This document shows positions 7,171-15,715 of a DNA stretch of 35,926 nucleotides, piece after piece (the stretch's first letter is position 1; each line of letters starts with the position of its first letter). The DNA comes from RBG-16-66-20 sp036560705 (lineage in GTDB: Bacteria > Pseudomonadota > Gammaproteobacteria > Burkholderiales > SG8-39): assembly GCA_036560705.1 (NCBI GenBank), contig DATBQR010000087.1, forward strand, positions 1-35,926. The letters are read 5' to 3'. A model generated the notes under the pieces. It was not told the DNA's origin and searched no databases. It saw nothing but the letters and a program-made list of their open reading frames with translations. Both the position numbers and the translations under genes were made by a program.

Positions 7171-8081
7171 TCGGGGAATACGCCGGTCGAGAGGTAGCGG
7201 TCGCCGCGGTCGCAGATGATGGTGACGATCACGGCGTTCTGGAGCTCCCTGGCGATGCGCAGCGCGACGGCGGTCGCGCCGCCGGAGGAAATGCCGGCGA
7301 AAATGCCCTCCTGGCTCGCCAGCCGCCGCGCCGTCTCCTCGGCATCGGCCTGGTTGACGTATTCGAGGCGGTCCACGCGCGTCTTGTCGTAGATTTTCGG
7401 CAGGTAGGCCTCGGGCCATTTGCGGATGCCCGGGATCTGCGAGCCTTCCTCGGGCTGGCAGCCGATGATCTGGATCTTGGGGTTCTTCTCCTTGAAGAAG
7501 CGCGCGCAGCCCATGATGGTGCCGGTGGTGCCCATCGAGGACACGAAGTGCGTGATCTTGCCGCCGGTGTCGCGCCAGATTTCCGGTCCCGTGGTCTCGT
7601 AGTGAGCGCGCGGGTTATCCGGATTGGCGAACTGGTCGAGCATGATTCCCTTCTTTTCCTTCACCATTTTTTCGGCCAGGTCGCGCGCCGTTTCCATGCC
7701 GCCCTTCCGCGGCGTCAGGATGATCTCGGCGCCGAACGCGCGCATGGTCTGCCGGCGCTCCACCGACAGGTGCTCGGGCATGATCAGCACCATCTTGTAG
7801 CCGCGGATCGCCGCCGCCATCGCCAGCGCGATGCCGGTATTTCCCGAAGTAGACTCGATCAGCACGTCGCCGGGCTTGATCTCGCCGCGCGCCTCGGCGC
7901 CGCGGATCATCGAGATCGCCGGCCGGTCCTTCACCGAACCGGCGGGATTGTTGCCCTCCAGCTTGGCGAAGATGACGTTTTTGTTCTTTTCAAACCCGGA
8001 ATTCAGGCGCTGCAGCCGCACGAGCGGCGTGTTGCCGATGAAATCCTCGATGGTGCGGTTCATGCTGTCAGGATTTTCCAT
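7167..8081 (-). CDS. cysM: Cysteine synthase B (O-acetylserine sulfhydrylase)
   Basis: This 304-residue PLP enzyme makes cysteine from O-acetyl-L-serine and sulfide, and in the CysM type also from thiosulfate. NNPAGSVKDRPA carries the PLP lysine (K51 from the first Met). STSGNTGIALAMAAA is the substrate loop, SSMGTTGTIMG the phosphate loop, and the C-terminus IICDRGDRYLSTGVF is characteristic of CysM rather than CysK. The chosen ATG at 8081 overlaps hldD by 14 bases and follows GGGAG. A second Met six codons later (ATG at 8063) is an alternative start. The stop shares TTGA with the exonuclease gene. O-acetylserine derives from serine, whose synthesis genes serC and serA lie upstream in the same run. 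Confidence 0.95.
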   Translation of the reverse strand: MENPDSMNRTIEDFIGNTPLVRLQRLNSGFEKNKNVIFAKLEGNNPAGSVKDRPAISMIRGAEARGEIKPGDVLIESTSGNTGIALAMAAAIRGYKMVLIMPEHLSVERRQTMRAFGAEIILTPRKGGMETARDLAEKMVKEKKGIMLDQFANPDNPRAHYETTGPEIWRDTGGKITHFVSSMGTTGTIMGCARFFKEKNPKIQIIGCQPEEGSQIPGIRKWPEAYLPKIYDKTRVDRLEYVNQADAEETARRLASQEGIFAGISSGGATAVALRIARELQNAVIVTIICDRGDRYLSTGVFPD

Positions 8082-9060
8082 TCATGAGCTCCCGCACATA
8101 GGCGGCAACGCCCTCCTCCACCGGCATGAAATCGCGCGCATAGCCCGCGGCGCGCAGCTGCGCCAGGTCGGCCTGGGTATAACTCTGGTACTTGCCGACC
8201 AGTTGAGGGGGAAAAGGGATGTATTCGATCAGTCCGCGCTCCACCAGCTCCTCGACCGTGGAATCCGACTCCTGCACCGCGTTGACGACCGCCGCCGCAA
8301 CGTCGTTGAACGTCTGCGCGCGCCCGGTGCCGCAGTTGAATATCCCCGATACGTCCCGGTGGTCCATCAGCCACAGCTTCACGCTGACGACGTCGTCCAC
8401 GTGCACGAAGTCGCGTTGTTGCCCGCCGTTTCCATAGCCGTCGGATCCGACGAAGAGCTTGACGCTGCCCTCGCTCCTGAATTGCTCGTAAGCCCTGAGC
8501 GCGACGGATATCATGCCGAATTCCCGCTTGTGGGCCTCGTTCGGCCCGTAGACGTTGAAATAGCGCAAGCCGGCCACTTGAGCGTTGCGCTCGTCGAAGC
8601 GCTTGCGCACATACTGATCGAAAAGGAATTTCGAGTAGGCGTATGCGTTGAGAGGATTCTCGTTCTCCGGCGTTTCGCCGAACTCCTTGCCGGCGCCGTA
8701 AACGGCGGCCGAAGACGCGTAGACGAGGGGCACTTCCTCGCTCTGGCACCAATCGAATACCACTTTCGAGTAGGCGTAGTTGTTTGCCATCATGTAGCCC
8801 GCATCGGCCTCCATGGTGTTGGAGCACGCGCCGAGATGGAAAATCGAGTCGATGGCGCCGTCCAAGCGGCCGGTTTCAAGCTGCGCGAGGAAATCCCTCT
8901 TATCGAGATAGTCCTCGATCTCGACATCAAAAAGATTCCCTATGCGGGAACTGCTGCCGAGGTCGTCGACCGCGAGGATCTGCGTAATCCCCGCGCGGTT
9001 GAGTGCGGCGACCAGCCTCGAGCCGATGAATCCCGCAGCGCCGGTGACGACGTGAAGCAT
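8068..9060 (-). CDS. hldD: ADP-L-glycero-D-manno-heptose-6-epimerase
   Basis: This 330-residue short-chain dehydrogenase-fold epimerase converts ADP-D,D-heptose to ADP-L,D-heptose for the LPS inner core. The nucleotide-binding motif is VVTGAAGFIGSRL at the N-terminus. VYASSAAVYG and the catalytic pair Y140-x3-K144 (NAYAYSKFLFDQ) are visible, and YFNVYGPNE is typical of HldD. It lies 26 bases after rfaE1 and overlaps cysM. With rfaE1 and ugd it forms a cluster for LPS sugar precursors. Confidence 0.96.
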   Translation of the reverse strand: MLHVVTGAAGFIGSRLVAALNRAGITQILAVDDLGSSSRIGNLFDVEIEDYLDKRDFLAQLETGRLDGAIDSIFHLGACSNTMEADAGYMMANNYAYSKVVFDWCQSEEVPLVYASSAAVYGAGKEFGETPENENPLNAYAYSKFLFDQYVRKRFDERNAQVAGLRYFNVYGPNEAHKREFGMISVALRAYEQFRSEGSVKLFVGSDGYGNGGQQRDFVHVDDVVSVKLWLMDHRDVSGIFNCGTGRAQTFNDVAAAVVNAVQESDSTVEELVERGLIEYIPFPPQLVGKYQSYTQADLAQLRAAGYARDFMPVEEGVAAYVRELMNGKS

Positions 9061-9086
9061 GCCTATCCGCTCATCCGATTACGTGA

Positions 9087-10010
9087 TCACGTTGCGAACA
9101 GTTCCCTGCGGGTGACCACGGCGGTCCCGAGCTTGGCGACCTTGATGCCGCCCGCCCGGTTGGCGATGCGCATCGCCTGCTCCAGCCGCACACCCGAGGC
9201 CAGCATGGTGGCCAGCGTGGCGATCACGGTATCGCCCGCGCCGCTGACGTCGAACACCTCGCGGGCCTCTGCCTTGACGTGTACCGGCCTTTTCTTCGAG
9301 TACAGCGACATGCCTTCGTGGCCGCGCGTGAGCAGCAGCGCGTCCAGGCCCAGCTGCGCGCGCAGGCCGCGCACGCGCCGTTCCAGGTCGGACTCGGTCT
9401 TCCAGCTGCCGACCACGTCGGCGAGTTCCTTGCGATTCGGGGTAATCACCTGCGCCCCCTTGTAGCGCGACCAGTCGTCGCCCTTGGGATCCACCAGCAC
9501 GCGCTTGCCCGCCGCGCGGGCCAGGCCGATCATCCTGGCGATGTGCGCCAGGCCGCCCTTGCCATAGTCCGACAGGATCACCACGTCGCAGGTCGGCAAG
9601 GCCGCCTTGAAGTCGGCCAGCTTGGAGGCGAGCGCCTCGCCCGAGGGCGTGGTCTCGAAATCGACGCGCAGCAGCTGCTGCTTGGAAAGCACCCGCAGCT
9701 TCACCGTGGTCGGCGTCTTCGGATCGCGATGCAGGTTCGCCTGGATGCCGGCCTCCTTCACCATCTTCTCGAGCCGGTCGCCCGCCTCGTCCGCGCCCGT
9801 CACCGAGAGCAGCCGCGTGCGCGCGCCGAGCGCGGCGCAGTTATTGGCGACGTTGGCCGCGCCGCCCAGCCGCTCTTCCTGGCTGCGGAAGCGCACCACC
9901 GGCACCGGCGCCTCCGGCGAAATCCGCGTGACGTCGCCGAACCAGTAGCGGTCCAGCATGACGTCGCCGACCACCAGTACGCGCGCCTTCCTCGTATCCA
10001 CGGCCTTCAC
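9087..10010 (-). CDS. rfaE1: D-glycero-beta-D-manno-heptose-7-phosphate kinase (single-domain RfaE1)
   Basis: The start is GTG (10008-10010), which overlaps the ugd TGA as GTGA; the product is 307 residues. It is a PfkB/ribokinase-fold enzyme that phosphorylates heptose-7-phosphate at C1. Early motifs are VLVVGDVMLDRYWFG and LGGAANVANNCAALG. The C-terminal signature FDVSGAGDTVIATLA holds the catalytic Asp and anion hole. Only the kinase half is present; the adenylyltransferase half of E. coli HldE is absent, as expected in betaproteobacteria, where rfaE2 is a separate gene (not in this window). It lies between ugd and hldD. Confidence 0.95.
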   Translation of the reverse strand: MKAVDTRKARVLVVGDVMLDRYWFGDVTRISPEAPVPVVRFRSQEERLGGAANVANNCAALGARTRLLSVTGADEAGDRLEKMVKEAGIQANLHRDPKTPTTVKLRVLSKQQLLRVDFETTPSGEALASKLADFKAALPTCDVVILSDYGKGGLAHIARMIGLARAAGKRVLVDPKGDDWSRYKGAQVITPNRKELADVVGSWKTESDLERRVRGLRAQLGLDALLLTRGHEGMSLYSKKRPVHVKAEAREVFDVSGAGDTVIATLATMLASGVRLEQAMRIANRAGGIKVAKLGTAVVTRRELFAT

Positions 10011-11311
10011 TGCTTCCTGCCGACCGGGAAATATTCGAAGCCGAGCGCGCGCACCATGGCAGGATCGTACAGGTTCCGGCCGTCGAATATCGCCGGCGTC
10101 TTCAGGGTCTTTTTCAGGGCCGCGAAATCCGGCGCCCTGAATTCGGCCCACTCGGTGACGATTGCCAGCGCGTCGCAGCCCTGCAGGGCGTCCGTCGCCG
10201 AATTTGCGAGAACGATGTTTTCGATGTCCGGTTTCGCCACCGGGTCGTAAGCGCGGACTTCCGCTCCCGCCGCGAGCAGGTCGGCGATCAGGGTCAGGCT
10301 CGGCGCCTCTCGCATGTCGTCGGTATTGGGCTTGAAGGCGAGGCCCCACAGCGCTATGCGCTTGCCCCGCAGGTTCCCGCCGAAGCGCGCCTTGATCTTG
10401 CCGCCGAGCACGTGCTTCTGCGCCTCATTGGCCCGCTCCACCGCGGCCATCACCTGCAGCGGCCGCCCCGCGTCCGCGCCGATGCGCTGCAGCGCCTTCA
10501 CGTCCTTCGGGAAGCACGAGCCGCCGAAGCCGGCGCCGGGATAGAGAAAATGCGTGCCGATGCGCGGATCGGAGCCGATGCCCTTGCGCACCTCTTCGAT
10601 GTCGGCGCCCAGCGCCTCGGCGAGGTTGGCGAGTTCGTTCATGAACGAAATGCGCGTCGCCAGCATCGCGTTGGCGGCGTACTTGGCGAGTTCCGCCGAC
10701 CGCACCCCCATGACCATCAGGCGCTCGTGGTTGCGCTGGAACGGCGCATACAGTTCGCGCAGCAGCGCGGTGGCGCGCTCGTCCTCGGAGCCGATGATGA
10801 TGCGGTCGGGGCGCATGAAGTCCTCGACCGCGGCGCCTTCTTTCAGGAATTCTGGATTCGAGACGACGCTGAAAGCGGTCTGCATTCCACGCTTTTTCAG
10901 TTCTTTTTGTATCTCTTCTCTGACTTTATCCGCCGTCCCGACGGGAACGGTGGATTTATTGACCACCACCCGGTAGTCATCCATGTGGCGGCCGATCGAG
11001 CGGGCAGCCTCCAGCACGTACTTGAGATCGGCCGAGCCGTCTTCGCCGGGCGGCGTGCCGACCGCGATCAACTGCAGCACGCCGTGCCCGACGCCCGCCG
11101 CGACATCCATGCTGAACGCGAGGCGGCCGGCGTCGCGATTGCGCTTGACGATCGCTTCCAGCCCCGGCTCGTAGATTGGAATCCTGCCGTCATTCAACGC
11201 GCGCACCTTGGCGGCGTCGACATCCAGGCACAGGACGTGGTTGCCCATGTCCGCCAGGCAGGCCCCGGTGACGAGGCCCACGTAGCCGGTACCGACCACG
11301 GTAAGTTTCAT
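10007..11311 (-). CDS. ugd: UDP-glucose 6-dehydrogenase
   Basis: The 434-residue protein starts at ATG 11309-11311 (MKLTVVGTGYVGLVTGACLA), 10 bases after lapB. Any longer frame would run into lapB. It is an NAD-dependent enzyme that oxidises UDP-glucose to UDP-glucuronate in two steps, for capsule, LPS or 4-amino-arabinose precursors. The Rossmann GTGYVG motif, NKSTVPVGTADKV, EFLKEGAAVEDFMRPDR and the catalytic Cys266 in GFGGSCFPKD are all present. LAFKPNTDDMREAPS marks the C-terminal UDP-binding domain. The stop overlaps the GTG of rfaE1. Confidence 0.95.
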   Translation of the reverse strand: MKLTVVGTGYVGLVTGACLADMGNHVLCLDVDAAKVRALNDGRIPIYEPGLEAIVKRNRDAGRLAFSMDVAAGVGHGVLQLIAVGTPPGEDGSADLKYVLEAARSIGRHMDDYRVVVNKSTVPVGTADKVREEIQKELKKRGMQTAFSVVSNPEFLKEGAAVEDFMRPDRIIIGSEDERATALLRELYAPFQRNHERLMVMGVRSAELAKYAANAMLATRISFMNELANLAEALGADIEEVRKGIGSDPRIGTHFLYPGAGFGGSCFPKDVKALQRIGADAGRPLQVMAAVERANEAQKHVLGGKIKARFGGNLRGKRIALWGLAFKPNTDDMREAPSLTLIADLLAAGAEVRAYDPVAKPDIENIVLANSATDALQGCDALAIVTEWAEFRAPDFAALKKTLKTPAIFDGRNLYDPAMVRALGFEYFPVGRKQ

Positions 11312-11321
11312 GGCGCGGGTT

Positions 11322-12503
11322 TCACGGTGACAGGTCGAACTCCTCGGTGCGGCGCGGGGGATAGGTCTCCCAGCCGCCGCAGGCCGGGCAGAGCCAGTGG
11401 AACTGGCGTGCCTTGAAGCCGCAGTTTTCGCAGCGGTAACGCGCCAGGCGCCGCGTGTGGCTGTGGACGAGATTGCGCACCAGCTCGAGATCGCGCCGGC
11501 GCTCCGGATTGGCCGCGCCGACGATCTGCGCCTCCAGCAGCCGGTCCAGGCCGAGCAGCGTCGGATTGCGGCGCAGCTCGTCCCGCACCAGCTTGTAGGC
11601 GGCCTCCGCGCCCTTCGATTCGAGCGTGTACTGGAACACCGCGTCCAGCAGGTCGAGCGACGGATAGCGTTCCAGGTAGCCGGCAAGCAGCGTCAGGCCC
11701 TCGTCGAACTTGCCGGCCTCGCGGTGCGCCTCCAGCAGGCGCTGCGCGACCAGCGCCAGGTAGGCCGGGTTCTGCGCCTCGATGCGCTTCCAGTTTTCGA
11801 TCGCGCGTTCGGGACTGCCGGCCGTACGCTCGAGGTCTCCCAGCTGGATGCTGGCGCGCACGCTCTTGCGGTTCGCCTCCAGCGCCGCATCCAGGTGCGC
11901 GCGCGCGGCCTCGGGCCGCGAATGCGTCGCCTCGGTGGTGGCCAGTTCGCAGAGGAAATGCGCCGTTTCCTTCGCGCGCGATTCGCCGGTCTCCGCTTCG
12001 AGCCGCTTCGCCATCGACGCCGCCTTCTCCCAGTCCTTTTCCTGCTGGAAGATTTCCAGCAGGAAGCGGCGCGCTTCTCCGGCCTGCGGAGAGGTATCGG
12101 CGAGTTTCTGGAACACTTCCTCGGCACGGTCGAGGATGCCCGCCTTCAGGTAATCCTGGCCCAGCTCGAACACCGCTGCCGCGCGCTGCTCGGCCGCGAG
12201 ATCGGCGCGCTCCAGCAGGTGCTGGTGCATGCGGATGGCGCGGTCGTATTCGCCGCGGCGCCGGAACAGGCTGCCCAGCGCGAAGTGCAGCTCGACCGTT
12301 TCCGGGTCCACCTTCACCACCTCGATGAACGCCTCGATGGCCTTGTCCGGCTGCTCGTTCAGGAGGAAGTTGAGGCCCCTGAAATAGGAGGTCGGCAGCG
12401 CGCGCGAATCCTTCACCAGGTGCTTGATGTCGACGCGCGCCGCGAGCCAGCCCAGCCCGAAGAAAATCGGCAGCGCGACCAGCCACCAGTATTCGAATTC
12501 CAT
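11322..12503 (-). CDS. lapB: LPS assembly regulator LapB (YciM), TPR and rubredoxin-type metal-binding protein
   Basis: This 393-residue inner-membrane-anchored protein starts with the transmembrane segment YWWLVALPIFFGLGWLAA. A long row of TPR repeats follows (about residues 35-350; for example YFRGLNFLLNEQPDKAIEAF and LHFALGSLFRRRGEYDRAIR). The C-terminal rubredoxin-like knuckle has RCENCGFKA and CPACGGWETY, two CxxC pairs for a metal. In E. coli, LapB brings LpxC to FtsH for degradation and coordinates LPS synthesis with transport. Length matches E. coli LapB (389). It directly follows lapA and precedes ugd, so LPS control and LPS sugar genes are adjacent. Confidence 0.95.
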   Translation of the reverse strand: MEFEYWWLVALPIFFGLGWLAARVDIKHLVKDSRALPTSYFRGLNFLLNEQPDKAIEAFIEVVKVDPETVELHFALGSLFRRRGEYDRAIRMHQHLLERADLAAEQRAAAVFELGQDYLKAGILDRAEEVFQKLADTSPQAGEARRFLLEIFQQEKDWEKAASMAKRLEAETGESRAKETAHFLCELATTEATHSRPEAARAHLDAALEANRKSVRASIQLGDLERTAGSPERAIENWKRIEAQNPAYLALVAQRLLEAHREAGKFDEGLTLLAGYLERYPSLDLLDAVFQYTLESKGAEAAYKLVRDELRRNPTLLGLDRLLEAQIVGAANPERRRDLELVRNLVHSHTRRLARYRCENCGFKARQFHWLCPACGGWETYPPRRTEEFDLSP

Positions 12504-12516
12504 CAGCCCGCCTCGT

Positions 12517-12810
12517 TCAACCTTCCGCCGCCGGCGGCTGCGACGCGAGGCGCGCCTTGGACTCCGTCCTGGAGATTTCGGTGCGCTGAAGCCGCGCGAT
12601 TTCCCTGCGCTGCGAGAGCCAGGTGCCCAGCATGGCGGCCAGGCCCAGCAGCACGCCCGCCGCGAAGAACGCCAGCAGCAACGCCACCAGCGGCGCCTGC
12701 CAGGCGAGATCGAAGTAGAAGCGCAGAGTGACCGGGTCGGTGTTCTTGGCCGCGAACGCGAGCAGCACGACGAACAGGGCGAACCGGAACGCCCAGGATA
12801 GGACGCGCAT
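12517..12810 (-). CDS. lapA: LapA-type small inner-membrane protein
   Basis: The 97-residue protein has two hydrophobic helices (about residues 3-22, FALFVVLLAFAAKN, and about 37-65, APLVALLLAFFAAGVLLGLA) followed by a charged coiled tail. AAKNTDPVTLRFYFD between the helices is the typical DUF1049/LapA linker. In E. coli, LapA is encoded with LapB and helps LPS assembly. The gene lies between ihfB (30-base gap) and lapB (13-base gap), the conserved order in beta- and gammaproteobacteria. Confidence 0.92.
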   Translation of the reverse strand: MRVLSWAFRFALFVVLLAFAAKNTDPVTLRFYFDLAWQAPLVALLLAFFAAGVLLGLAAMLGTWLSQRREIARLQRTEISRTESKARLASQPPAAEG

Positions 12811-12840
12811 GTTCAGAACCGGACCGCGCCGCGGCGCGGA

Positions 12841-13173
12841 TTACGAAGACGCCTGCCGCGAGCGCGACGGCATGATCATCGTCGCGTCCGGATCGAGCGC
12901 GTCGACGCGTTCGCGCAGCTCCTTGCCGGCCTTGAAGTGCGGCACGTACTTCTCCGGCACGTGCACTTTCTCTCCGGATTTCGGATTGCGCCCGACGCGC
13001 GGCGGCCGGTAGTTCAGGCCGAAGCTGCCGAACCCCCGGATCTCGATGCGATGCCCGTTCAGCAGCGAATGGGTCATCGCGTCCAGGATCATCTTCACGG
13101 CGTACTCGGCGTCCTTCGCCACCAGCTGCGGGTAGCGTTGTGCAAGCCGCGCGATCAGTTCCGACTTCGTCAT
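12841..13173 (-). CDS. ihfB: Integration host factor subunit beta
   Basis: The ATG at 13171-13173 is chosen because GGAGGGGGG lies four bases upstream; an upstream in-frame GTG lacks such a site. The product is 110 residues, beginning MTKSELIARLAQRYPQL. It is a histone-like DNA-bending protein, a heterodimer partner of IhfA. IEIRGFGSF is in the body and RVGRNPKSGEKV in the DNA-inserting beta-arm, with the minor-groove proline in GRNP. The C-terminal tail (DPDATMIMPSRSRQASS) is longer than in E. coli IhfB (94 residues). It follows rpsA by 34 bases, the usual rpsA-ihfB pairing. Confidence 0.96.
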   Translation of the reverse strand: MTKSELIARLAQRYPQLVAKDAEYAVKMILDAMTHSLLNGHRIEIRGFGSFGLNYRPPRVGRNPKSGEKVHVPEKYVPHFKAGKELRERVDALDPDATMIMPSRSRQASS

Positions 13174-13207
13174 GGCGCCCCCCTCCACGTATCGTCAGGA
13201 CAGCCGG

Positions 13208-14962
13208 CTATTCCTGCGGGGTGGAGCCGCTTTTATCCAGCTTCGCCCGCAGCAGCGCGCCGAGGTTGGTGCTGCCCGCGGCGCTCGCGGCATTCTCGCT
13301 CCGGATCTGCTTCATCGAGTCGGTCTCCTCGGCCATGTCCTTCGCCTTCACCGAAAGGTTGATCGAGCGGTTCTTGCGGTCGACGTTGATGATCATCGCG
13401 GTCACCGAATCGCCTTCCTTCAGCACCTTGCTCAGGTCTTCCACGCGGTCGCGCGAAAATTCGGAAGCGCGCAGGTAGCCCTCGGCGTCCGGCGCGATGC
13501 TGATCACCGCGCCCTTGGCGTCCACCGACTTCACCGTGCCGGTGACCACGGTGTTCTTTTCGTGGCCGGCGACGAAATTGGTGAACGGGTCGCCTTCGAG
13601 CTGCTTGATCCCCAGCGAAATGCGCTCGCGCTCAACGTCGATCGACAGCACGGTGGTCTCGACCTCGTCGCCCTTCTTGAAGTTCTTGACCGCCTCCTCG
13701 CCCGCCAGGCTCCAGGACAGGTCCGACAGGTGCACCAGGCCGTCGATGCCGCCCGCCAGGCCGACGAAGACGCCGAAATCGGTGATCGACTTGATCTGGC
13801 CCTTGACGCGGTCGCCCTTCTTGAATTCGCGCGCGAAATCGTCCCAGGGATTCGGCAGGCACTGCTTCATGCCGAGGGAAATCCGGCGCCGCTCCTCGTC
13901 GATCTCGAGGATCATCACCTCGACCTCGTCGCCCACCTGCACCACCTTGGAGGGATGCACGTTCTTGTTGGTCCAGTCCATTTCGGAGACATGCACCAGG
14001 CCCTCGATGCCCGCCTCGACCTCGACGAAGGCGCCGTAGTCGGTGAGATTGGTGACCTTGCCGAACAGCCGCGTTCCCTGCGGATAACGGCGCGAAATGC
14101 CGACCCAGGGATCCTCGCCCAGCTGCTTGAGGCCCAGCGACACGCGGTTCTTCTCGGCGTCGAACTTGAGCACTTTGGCGGTGACTTCGTCGCCGACGTT
14201 GACGACTTCGGTCGGATGCTTGACGCGGCGCCAGGCGAGATCGGTGATGTGCAGCAGGCCGTCGATGCCACCCAGGTCGACGAACGCGCCGTAATCGGTA
14301 ATGTTCTTGACGATGCCCTTCACCACCGCGCCTTCGGCCAGCGTGGAGAGCAGCTGTTCGCGCTCGGCGCCGGCGGTTTCCTCGAGCACCGCGCGGCGCG
14401 ACACGACCACGTTGTTCCTCTTGCGGTCGAGCTTGATGACCTTGAACTCCATCGTCTTGCCTTCGTACGGCGTGGTGTCCTTGACCGGGCGCAGGTCGAC
14501 CAGCGAACCGGGCAGGAAGGCGCGGATGCTTTTCGCCATGACGGTGAGGCCGCCCTTCACCTTGCCGGTGATGACGCCCTGGATTTTTTCGCCGGTTTCG
14601 AGCGCCTTCTCGAGCTCCAGCCAGGCGGCCAGGCGTTTCGCCTTCTCGCGCGACAGCCGCGTCTCGCCGTAGCCGTCCTCCAGCGCCTCGATCGACACGC
14701 TGACGAAATCACCGGGCTTGACGGTAAGCGCGCCGGCATCGTCGCGGAATTCCTCGAGCGGGATCACGCTCTCGGACTTGAGTCCCGCATTGACCACGAC
14801 GAAGTTCTGGTCCATGCGCACGACTTCTGCGGTGATGACCTCGCCGATGCGCATTTCCTTGCGCGTCAGGCTTTCTTCGAACAGGGCCGCGAACGACTCG
14901 GGAGCGGGGGCGGGGGTCGACTTGGCGACGGACTTGGAAACGGCTGGAGAAACGCTGGCCAT
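13208..14962 (-). CDS. rpsA: 30S ribosomal protein S1
   Basis: About 584 residues with six S1 OB-fold repeats. Examples are GEVITAEVVRMDQNFVVVNA, GIVKNITDYGAFVDLGGIDG, GKVTNLTDYGAFVEVEAGIE and GQIKSITDFGVFVGLAGGID. S1 binds mRNA at the 30S platform and promotes initiation. The start is placed at ATG 14960-14962 (MASVSPAV), because family members begin shortly before SFAALFEESL. An in-frame ATG eight codons earlier (14986, MKAFQTYS) is a real alternative. Neither has a good Shine-Dalgarno sequence, in keeping with the unusual SD-poor rpsA initiation region of E. coli. About 100 bases separate it from cmk. Confidence 0.96.
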   Translation of the reverse strand: MASVSPAVSKSVAKSTPAPAPESFAALFEESLTRKEMRIGEVITAEVVRMDQNFVVVNAGLKSESVIPLEEFRDDAGALTVKPGDFVSVSIEALEDGYGETRLSREKAKRLAAWLELEKALETGEKIQGVITGKVKGGLTVMAKSIRAFLPGSLVDLRPVKDTTPYEGKTMEFKVIKLDRKRNNVVVSRRAVLEETAGAEREQLLSTLAEGAVVKGIVKNITDYGAFVDLGGIDGLLHITDLAWRRVKHPTEVVNVGDEVTAKVLKFDAEKNRVSLGLKQLGEDPWVGISRRYPQGTRLFGKVTNLTDYGAFVEVEAGIEGLVHVSEMDWTNKNVHPSKVVQVGDEVEVMILEIDEERRRISLGMKQCLPNPWDDFAREFKKGDRVKGQIKSITDFGVFVGLAGGIDGLVHLSDLSWSLAGEEAVKNFKKGDEVETTVLSIDVERERISLGIKQLEGDPFTNFVAGHEKNTVVTGTVKSVDAKGAVISIAPDAEGYLRASEFSRDRVEDLSKVLKEGDSVTAMIINVDRKNRSINLSVKAKDMAEETDSMKQIRSENAASAAGSTNLGALLRAKLDKSGSTPQE

Positions 14963-15062
14963 GGAGTAAGTTTGAAAAGCCTTCATATCCGCGGGCTTGC
15001 GATCAGCCTCGCGGGTTGGGTTGCAAAAATGGGAAGCTGGTTTAGAGCGTCCCGCCTGTTTT

Positions 15063-15698
15063 CTATCGGACCATTCTTTCCCGGTACTTCTCAAGTACCT
15101 GATCGACGACTGCATCGATCGTCAGTTCAGAGGAGTCGACGGACACCGCGTCAGTTGCCGGCTTGAGCGGCGCCACCGCTCGGGCGGCGTCTCGCTTGTC
15201 CCGTTCCTCTAGATCACGGGAAAGGGCCGCGAGATTAGCATGGTTTCCCTTGTCTATCAACTGCTTATACCTGCGCTGGGCGCGCACGGTCACACTCGCG
15301 GTCAGGAACACTTTCAGCACCGCGTCGGGGAACACCACGGTGCCCATGTCGCGGCCGTCGGCCACCAGGCCGGGCGGGCGGCGAAAGGCACGTTGACGTT
15401 CGAGCAGCGCCGAGCGAACGGCCCGCTGGCTGGCGATTTCCGAGGCGCGCAGGCCTACCGTTTCTTGGCGTATTTTTTCTGTAACATCTTGTTCTAAAAG
15501 AAAAATCCTACCTGCGCGAAAACTCACATCCAGAAGTTTCGCCGCCTCTGCCGGCGATTCCCCGCCAGCCAGCGCTACCAGGCGGTAGAGCGCTCCGCTT
15601 TCCAGGTAGTGAAAGGCGAGCACGGCGGCGACACGGCTGGCGACCGCGCCCTTGCCGGAGGCCGAGGGCCCATCGATGGCGATGACCGGGACGCTCAT
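15063..15698 (-). CDS. cmk: Cytidylate kinase
   Basis: The start ATG at 15696-15698 gives 211 residues (MSVPVIAIDGPSASGKGAVA), 17 bases after aroA. The P-loop is GPSASGKG. The CMP-binding parts are FHYLESGALYRLVAL and GLVADGRDMGTVVFPDA. RRYKQLIDKG and the DLEERDKRDAAR lid complete the NMP-kinase fold. It phosphorylates CMP and dCMP to diphosphates. At 211 residues it is a little shorter than E. coli Cmk (227). The aroA-cmk-rpsA order is widely conserved in proteobacteria. Confidence 0.95.
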   Translation of the reverse strand: MSVPVIAIDGPSASGKGAVASRVAAVLAFHYLESGALYRLVALAGGESPAEAAKLLDVSFRAGRIFLLEQDVTEKIRQETVGLRASEIASQRAVRSALLERQRAFRRPPGLVADGRDMGTVVFPDAVLKVFLTASVTVRAQRRYKQLIDKGNHANLAALSRDLEERDKRDAARAVAPLKPATDAVSVDSSELTIDAVVDQVLEKYRERMVR

Positions 15699-15715
15699 GT
15701 TCTGAATTGGACGCC

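Noticed and set aside
13172..15166. A 664-codon plus-strand open frame opposite rpsA
   Set aside because: It is the mirror of a clear ribosomal S1 gene in GC-rich DNA. Its product is rich in His, Asp, Leu, Arg and Val with no domain, and it has no ribosome site.
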